Positions 13,748-17,116 of a stretch of 17,116 nt of DNA are shown piece after piece (the stretch's first letter is position 1; each line of letters starts with the position of its first letter). The DNA is from Pseudomonadota bacterium (lineage in GTDB: Bacteria; Pseudomonadota; Gammaproteobacteria; Burkholderiales; Burkholderiaceae_C). The translations under genes and the position numbers were made by a program. The DNA is taken from the NCBI GenBank assembly GCA_023396625.1, contig JAEWVY010000103.1, forward strand, positions 1-17,116, written 5' to 3'. The notes under the pieces are model-generated. The model ran no database searches. It was not told the origin of the DNA and was given only the letters and a program-made list of their open reading frames with translations.

Positions 13748-14932
13748 ATGCACGACATCCAGCATTACCTGCGTCCAGGCACGCTGCAGTTGGCGAGCCT
13801 GCCGCCGCTCTCGCTGTACGTGCATCTTCCCTGGTGCCTGCGCAAATGCCCGTACTGCGACTTCAATTCCCATGCGTCGCCGGACATGGTGCCCGAGTCG
13901 CGTTACGTCGACGCGCTCGTGGCGGACCTCGACGCCAGCCTCCCGCTGGTGTGGGGTCGCGACGTGCACAGCGTCTTCATCGGCGGCGGCACGCCGAGCC
14001 TGTTTTCACCCGAGGCCATCGATGCGCTGCTCGGGCAGCTGCGCGCCCGCCTGCGGCTGGTGCCCGGCTGCGAGATCACGCTCGAAGCCAACCCAGGCAC
14101 CTTCGAGCGCGATCGCTTCCGGGCCTTTCGCGCCGCAGGCGTGACGCGCCTGTCGGTCGGCGTTCAGAGTTTCAACGACGCGCACCTGCGGACCTTGGGG
14201 CGGGTGCACGACCGCAACCAGGCGCTGGCCGCGGCGCAGGAGGCTGCGCAAGCCTTCGATACCTTCAACCTCGACCTGATGTACGCCCTGCCGGGCCAGA
14301 CGCCTGCTCAGCTCGAAGAGGACGTGCGCACGGCGCTGGCCCTGGCGCCACCGCACTTGTCGGTCTACCACCTGACCATCGAACCCAACACCGTGTTCGC
14401 GAAGTTCCCGCCGGTGGTGCCCGAAGATGACGTCGCTTTCGACATGCTGGACCGCATCACCGCGCTCACGGCGGACGCGGGCCTGCGGCGCTACGAGGTG
14501 TCGGCCTACGCGAAGCCGGGCCACCCGTGCGCACACAACCTGAACTACTGGCAGTTTGGCGACTACCTGGGCCTGGGGGCGGGCGCGCACGGCAAGCTCA
14601 GCTTCGCGCACCGTGTGATCCGCCAGGTGCGTTACCGCGAGCCGGGCCTGTATATGGACCACGCCCTGGCCGGCCATGCCGTGGCGCAGGAGCACGAAGT
14701 GGGCCGCGCCGACCTGCCTTTCGAATTCATGCTCGGCGCGCTGCGCCTGAAGGAGGGCTTCGCGCTGGCGGATTTCACCGAACGCACCGGGCTGCCGACC
14801 ACGGCGCTGGAAGCCAGCTTGCAAGCCGCCGAGCGCAAGGGCCTGATCGAGCGTGACCTGGCCGGGGTGCGCCCCACCGCGCGAGGCTTCGACTTCCTGA
14901 GCGACCTGCAGGCGTTGTTTCTGCCGGACTGA
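13748..14932 (+). CDS. hemW: Radical SAM heme chaperone HemW
   Basis: This 394-residue protein is of the HemN-like group that binds heme and delivers it to target proteins rather than oxidising coproporphyrinogen. The Fe-S cluster motif is CLRKCPYC (Cys30, Cys34, Cys37), followed by DF, so the fourth Cys of true HemN (CxxxCxYCxC) is absent, which favours HemW. Other marks are IGGGTPS (78-84), LEANPGT (112-118), LSVGVQSF (135-142), and HNLNYW with the GLGAGAHG segment typical of HemW. ATG at 13748 is chosen over a TTG at 13706. It converges on the Lrp gene, with 16 bases between stops. Confidence 0.94.
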   Translation: MHDIQHYLRPGTLQLASLPPLSLYVHLPWCLRKCPYCDFNSHASPDMVPESRYVDALVADLDASLPLVWGRDVHSVFIGGGTPSLFSPEAIDALLGQLRARLRLVPGCEITLEANPGTFERDRFRAFRAAGVTRLSVGVQSFNDAHLRTLGRVHDRNQALAAAQEAAQAFDTFNLDLMYALPGQTPAQLEEDVRTALALAPPHLSVYHLTIEPNTVFAKFPPVVPEDDVAFDMLDRITALTADAGLRRYEVSAYAKPGHPCAHNLNYWQFGDYLGLGAGAHGKLSFAHRVIRQVRYREPGLYMDHALAGHAVAQEHEVGRADLPFEFMLGALRLKEGFALADFTERTGLPTTALEASLQAAERKGLIERDLAGVRPTARGFDFLSDLQALFLPD

Positions 14933-14948
14933 GCCGGTGGCCGGGCGC

Positions 14949-15401
14949 TCAGGACGGCGCGCGCGTGACCGACCGTCGCTCGATGGGCGTGGAAAACACG
15001 ATGGACGTGCGCGTTTCCCCGAAACCATTGATTTCGCTGATGAAGGTTTCCAGGTCCTGGAGATCCGCCGCCACAACCTGGAGAATGTAGGAGTCGTTGC
15101 CGCTCACATGGTGGCATTCGAGCACGCGGGGGGCCCGTCGGACCCCGTCGAGAAAAGCCTGCTTCCCCGGCTGCGGCACGTTGATGCCGATGATCGCTCG
15201 CACGCCATAGCCCACGGCCTGCGGGTCGACATCGGCGCGGATGCCCCGCACCACCCCGGCCTCTTCCAGGCGCCGCAGCCGCTCCTGCGTCGCCGGCACC
15301 GAGAGGCCGGTCTGCTGCGCCAGCACCTTCAGCGAGGCCCGGCCGTCGTCCTGCAGGGCTCTGATCAGGCGCCAAGCCTTTTCATCGATTTCATATCCCA
15401 T
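14949..15401 (-). CDS. Lrp/AsnC family transcriptional regulator
   Basis: This 150-residue regulator has an N-terminal winged helix-turn-helix (about 23-52: SLKVLAQQTGLSVPATQERL, then RRLEEAGVV) and a C-terminal RAM/AsnC ligand and oligomerisation domain (about 65-140, including CHHVSGNDSYIL). Proteins of this family sense amino acids and often control a divergent exporter or catabolic gene. Here the neighbour on the other side of a 103-bp intergenic region is a LysE-type exporter, so local regulation and autoregulation are likely. The effector cannot be read from sequence. Confidence 0.92.
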   Translation of the reverse strand: MGYEIDEKAWRLIRALQDDGRASLKVLAQQTGLSVPATQERLRRLEEAGVVRGIRADVDPQAVGYGVRAIIGINVPQPGKQAFLDGVRRAPRVLECHHVSGNDSYILQVVAADLQDLETFISEINGFGETRTSIVFSTPIERRSVTRAPS

Positions 15402-15428
15402 CGTTCAATTATGTCGATGATCAGCCTT

Positions 15429-15467
15429 TGATTTTCAGGGAATTCCGGAAAATTACCTGAAAAATCA
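15429..15467. promoter_or_regulatory. Probable Lrp-type operator, long dyad
   Basis: Outer arms TGATTTTCAGG (15429-15439) and CCTGAAAAATCA (15456-15467) are inverted repeats, with one extra A in the right arm. Nested within, ATTTTC-(A)-GGGAATTCC-(G)-GAAAAT (15431-15453) is also nearly palindromic around GGAATTCC. AT-rich dyads with repeated half-sites are typical of Lrp/AsnC binding. It lies between the divergent regulator and exporter genes, just upstream of the exporter's candidate promoter. Confidence 0.6.
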
Positions 15468-15469
15468 GA

Positions 15470-15498
15470 TTCATCCTGACGGCCGGTCTCGTTACGAT
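15470..15498 (+). promoter_or_regulatory. Candidate promoter of the LysE-type exporter
   Basis: TTCATC (15470-15475) and TACGAT (15493-15498) are separated by 17 bases. A start point about 7 bases after the -10 box would fall on or next to the ATG at 15505, which has no recognisable ribosome binding site, hinting at a leaderless message. The weak -35 box directly after the dyad fits an activator-dependent promoter. Confidence 0.35.
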
Positions 15499-15504
15499 GT
15501 CGCC

Positions 15505-16134
15505 ATGTTGTCCTCTGACGCCACGGTGTTTTTCCAGGCCATGCTGGTGGGCCTGTCCATCGCCGCACCGGTGGGGCCCATCGGGCTGCTGACCATCCAG
15601 CGCACGCTGCAGGCCGGCATGGCCAGCGGCTTGGCCACCGGGTTGGGTGCCGCCTGCGCGGACGCGGTCTACGGCGCCATCGGCGCATTCGGCGTGAGCG
15701 GGGTTGTCACCCTGCTCACAGGCGCGAGGCTGCCGCTGGCTCTGGCGGGCGGCGCTGTGCTGCTGTGGCTGGCCTGGCAGACCTGGCGCGCCCCGGTGGC
15801 GCAGGCTGCCGCCCGGCTGGGTGGCACCGGTCTCTGGCGCCATTTCGCGGGAACATTTGCGCTGACGCTGGCCAACCCGGCCACCATCCTGTCGTTCGTC
15901 GCCGTCTTCAGCGCCCTGAGCGCATCGCTCGTGGACAGCGCACCGCCGGCTGTCATGGTGACGGGCGTCTTTCTCGGCTCGACCCTGTGGTGGGTGGCCC
16001 TGACCGCCAGCGTGGTCCGCGCGCGCCACCGTTTCAGTCCGGTCTGGCGGCGGCGGATCAACCAGATTTCGGCGCTGATTCTGGCTGCGTTTGCGCTGTG
16101 GCAATGGGGAATTTCGCTCTGGCAGATGGCGTGA
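15505..16134 (+). CDS. LysE/RhtB family amino-acid exporter
   Basis: This 209-residue inner-membrane protein has five to six hydrophobic segments. The family signature near the N-terminus, LSIAAPVGPIGLLTIQRTLQ (17-36), is clear, followed by GLATGLGAACADAVYGAIGA, a central NPATILSFVAVF segment (the NPK/NPA region of LysE) and a C-terminal TM helix. Members export amino acids such as lysine, arginine, threonine or homoserine. The substrate is not predictable here. It is divergent from an Lrp-type regulator, the usual partner arrangement. Confidence 0.92.
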   Translation: MLSSDATVFFQAMLVGLSIAAPVGPIGLLTIQRTLQAGMASGLATGLGAACADAVYGAIGAFGVSGVVTLLTGARLPLALAGGAVLLWLAWQTWRAPVAQAAARLGGTGLWRHFAGTFALTLANPATILSFVAVFSALSASLVDSAPPAVMVTGVFLGSTLWWVALTASVVRARHRFSPVWRRRINQISALILAAFALWQWGISLWQMA

Positions 16135-16137
16135 AGG

Positions 16138-16155
16138 GGCCCGACCTGGCGGGCC
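16138..16155. terminator. Hairpin between convergent genes, possible weak terminator
   Basis: GGCCCG (16138-16143) pairs perfectly with CGGGCC (16150-16155) around a 6-base loop, 3 bases after the exporter stop and 25 bases from the stop of the opposite gene. There is no T run on either side, so intrinsic termination is doubtful. Confidence 0.3.
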
Positions 16156-16179
16156 GAGCGGCGGTGGACGGCGCAGCTG

Positions 16180-16491
16180 TCAGAAGAACCGGGCCAGAAA
16201 CGCTGCGGCAGCCACCGCGAAGCAAAGCAACACCCAGATCAGGGCCTGCCGCCGGGTGCGAAACCAGATACCCAGCGGAAACAGGCCCATGGCGACCAGT
16301 GCCAACCCCATGAACAGGGCGGGTCCCCCGTCCAAAGCCACCTCCGATCCCCATCGGCTGGACCGGCCGTCGTAGTGCCCGGTCACGACCGCCATGACAC
16401 CCAGACCCGTGAACACGAGCGCGATCAAGGTCGCCAGCACGCGCGCCAGCAGCCGGCCGGACGCGGGGGAGGGTTCTTCAGAAGGAATCAT
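16180..16491 (-). CDS. Small membrane protein, unknown function
   Basis: From the ATG at 16491 the product is 103 residues. It has three hydrophobic segments: RLLARVLATLIALVFTGLGV (about 14-33), ALFMGLALVAMGLFPLGIWF (about 58-77) and ALIWVLLCFAVAAAAFLARF (C-terminal). The short polar loop GHYDGRSSRWGSE lies after the first, and the RTRR basic patch between the last two should face the cytoplasm. The frame is open further upstream, but those residues are antisense to the transposase scrap and are not convincing. I do not recognise the family. Confidence 0.65.
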   Translation of the reverse strand: MIPSEEPSPASGRLLARVLATLIALVFTGLGVMAVVTGHYDGRSSRWGSEVALDGGPALFMGLALVAMGLFPLGIWFRTRRQALIWVLLCFAVAAAAFLARFF

Positions 16492-16555
16492 GGCGCGGGT
16501 GATACCAGGGGCTGAGGGTGTGATTGTCCATCCATCGCGGGTGACATGACCGGGA

Positions 16556-16768
16556 ATGGCGGCGACTGACCTGCCACGGCCGGTAAGCGCGGCCGATCTG
16601 GCGCTCACGCGCCGCATCGACGAGCTGCACTTGGAGCACCCGTTCATGTGCGCTCGCATGTTGGGCGACCAGTTGCACCGCGAAGCCATGCAGGCCTACC
16701 TGGACTGGAAGTTTGGCCTGGTCGAGCAGCTCGCGCGCGACGGCACTCACGGGTTTCGGGTGATTTGA
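16556..16768 (+). pseudogene. IS3-type transposase fragment (chimeric short frame)
   Basis: Residues about 8-45 (RPVSAADLALTRRIDELHLE, then HPFMCARMLGDQLHRE) resemble the HTH_21 region near the N-terminus of IS3-family OrfB transposases, whose pattern is L-x-R-R-I-D-E-L-H-x-x-x-P-F-x-G-x-R-M-L. Here the G is replaced by C. The remaining 25 residues (AYLDWKFGLVEQLARDGTHG...) match nothing I know in transposases, and the DDE catalytic core is absent. It is a remnant, not an active element. No terminal inverted repeats were found. Confidence 0.55.
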
Positions 16769-16802
16769 GCGGACCGGGAGGATGGAACATCGACCTCGAC
16801 GC

Positions 16803-16943
16803 ATGCAGCCCGGACCCCTCACCGTATCCTTCCTGGCCGCCATCGCGGTCGCCGCGGTCTTGCTGGCCATCGCCGCGTCTTTCAGTCCGGTTCGCGGCAC
16901 GGTGGAATACCTGTGGGGCAGGGTGCGTGGGGCTATTCGGTGA
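16803..16943 (+). CDS. Short membrane-anchor frame, probably the split 5' end of the next gene
   Basis: The 46 residues contain one strong hydrophobic helix (TVSFLAAIAVAAVLLAIAAS, residues 7-26) followed by RGTVEYLWGRVRGAIR, and read as an N-terminal signal anchor. The frame stops at TGA 16941-16943, overlapping the GTG of the next frame. Adding one G to the GGGG at 16929-16932 would continue without a stop as RVRGGYSVTEPLEQFG, joining anchor and downstream domain. Either this is a frameshift in one gene or a coupled pair with a tiny membrane partner; I favour the frameshift. Confidence 0.55.
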   Translation: MQPGPLTVSFLAAIAVAAVLLAIAASFSPVRGTVEYLWGRVRGAIR

Positions 16944-17116
16944 CCGAGCCGCTGGAACAGTTTGGCCTGGGGGTGGAAGACCGGCTCAAACCCGTCTTTG
17001 ATGCCGCAGGCGCCAAGTACCTACCCTCCGATCTGGCGCTGGGGGCCTTCAAGGATGCCCGGATACTGGAGCTGTTCGCGCGCGAAGCCGGGCAACCCTG
17101 GCAGTTCATCAGGACC
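16940..17116 (+). CDS. L,D-transpeptidase-like protein, N-terminal part, runs off the window
   Basis: Fifty-nine codons are visible. VEDRLKPVFDAAGAKYLPSD, then LALGAFKDARILELFAREAG and QPWQFIRT, resembles the region just before the catalytic YkuD domain in murein L,D-transpeptidase family proteins, which continue with a YP-x-x-A-x-SG stretch and later the catalytic Cys. Those parts lie beyond the window. Such proteins cross-link or attach peptidoglycan in the periplasm and need an N-terminal export signal, which is present only in the preceding short frame. The GTG at 16940 has no independent ribosome binding site. Confidence 0.5.
   Translation, partial: MTEPLEQFGLGVEDRLKPVFDAAGAKYLPSDLALGAFKDARILELFAREAGQPWQFIRT

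Noticed and set aside
14006..15076. 356-codon minus-strand open frame antisense to hemW
   Set aside because: It overlaps firmly assigned hemW and part of the Lrp gene and shows only GC-driven shadow composition.

Overview
The window is a GC-rich chromosomal segment. The order of its housekeeping genes (yicC-gmk-rpoZ-spoT facing greB, with rph-rdgB-hemW on the other side) and the sequences themselves, for example a 67-residue omega subunit and an ACG-anticodon tRNA-Arg, suggest a betaproteobacterium, most likely Burkholderiales and perhaps Comamonadaceae-like. The assignment rests on recalled family sequences and gene order, not on a search.

Left part (1-3000) is accessory DNA. It holds the 3' part of an AbiEii-type nucleotidyltransferase toxin, the tail of a recombinase-associated protein, about 600 bases of decayed or non-coding DNA with two hairpins, and an intact DUF1778 antitoxin / GNAT acetyltransferase toxin pair. 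A small CxxC...CxxC protein of unknown role follows, then a frame ending in a universal-stress-protein-like tail. This looks like a degraded mobile or defence island.

Middle part (3000-6000): a Kef-type cation:proton antiporter (YbaL-like) on the minus strand, a frameshifted excisionase-type HTH gene, a tRNA-Arg(ACG) with a strong terminator, and greB. GreB converges on spoT with only two bases between the stop codons.

Core part (6000-15000): on the minus strand yicC-gmk-rpoZ and then spoT, with a clear intrinsic terminator between rpoZ and spoT. These genes link guanine nucleotide supply (Gmk), RNA polymerase (omega, GreB) and (p)ppGpp turnover (SpoT). Diverging from yicC is a plus-strand run: a Hanks-type Ser/Thr kinase and a PP2C phosphatase joined by an ATGA overlap, then rph (RNase PH), rdgB (dITP/XTP pyrophosphatase) and hemW (heme chaperone).

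Right part (14900-17116): an Lrp/AsnC regulator and a LysE/RhtB exporter diverge from a 103-bp intergenic region with a long dyad, a probable Lrp operator. Then come a small membrane protein, an IS3-type transposase scrap, and a membrane anchor plus the N-terminal part of an L,D-transpeptidase-like protein that appear split by a one-base frameshift and run off the window.

No CRISPR array, rRNA, intact insertion sequence or wholly new large system was recognised. The observations most worth following are the kinase/phosphatase couple inside a housekeeping gene run, the terminator separating spoT from rpoZ, the Lrp-LysE control region, and two genes interrupted at short G/C runs.
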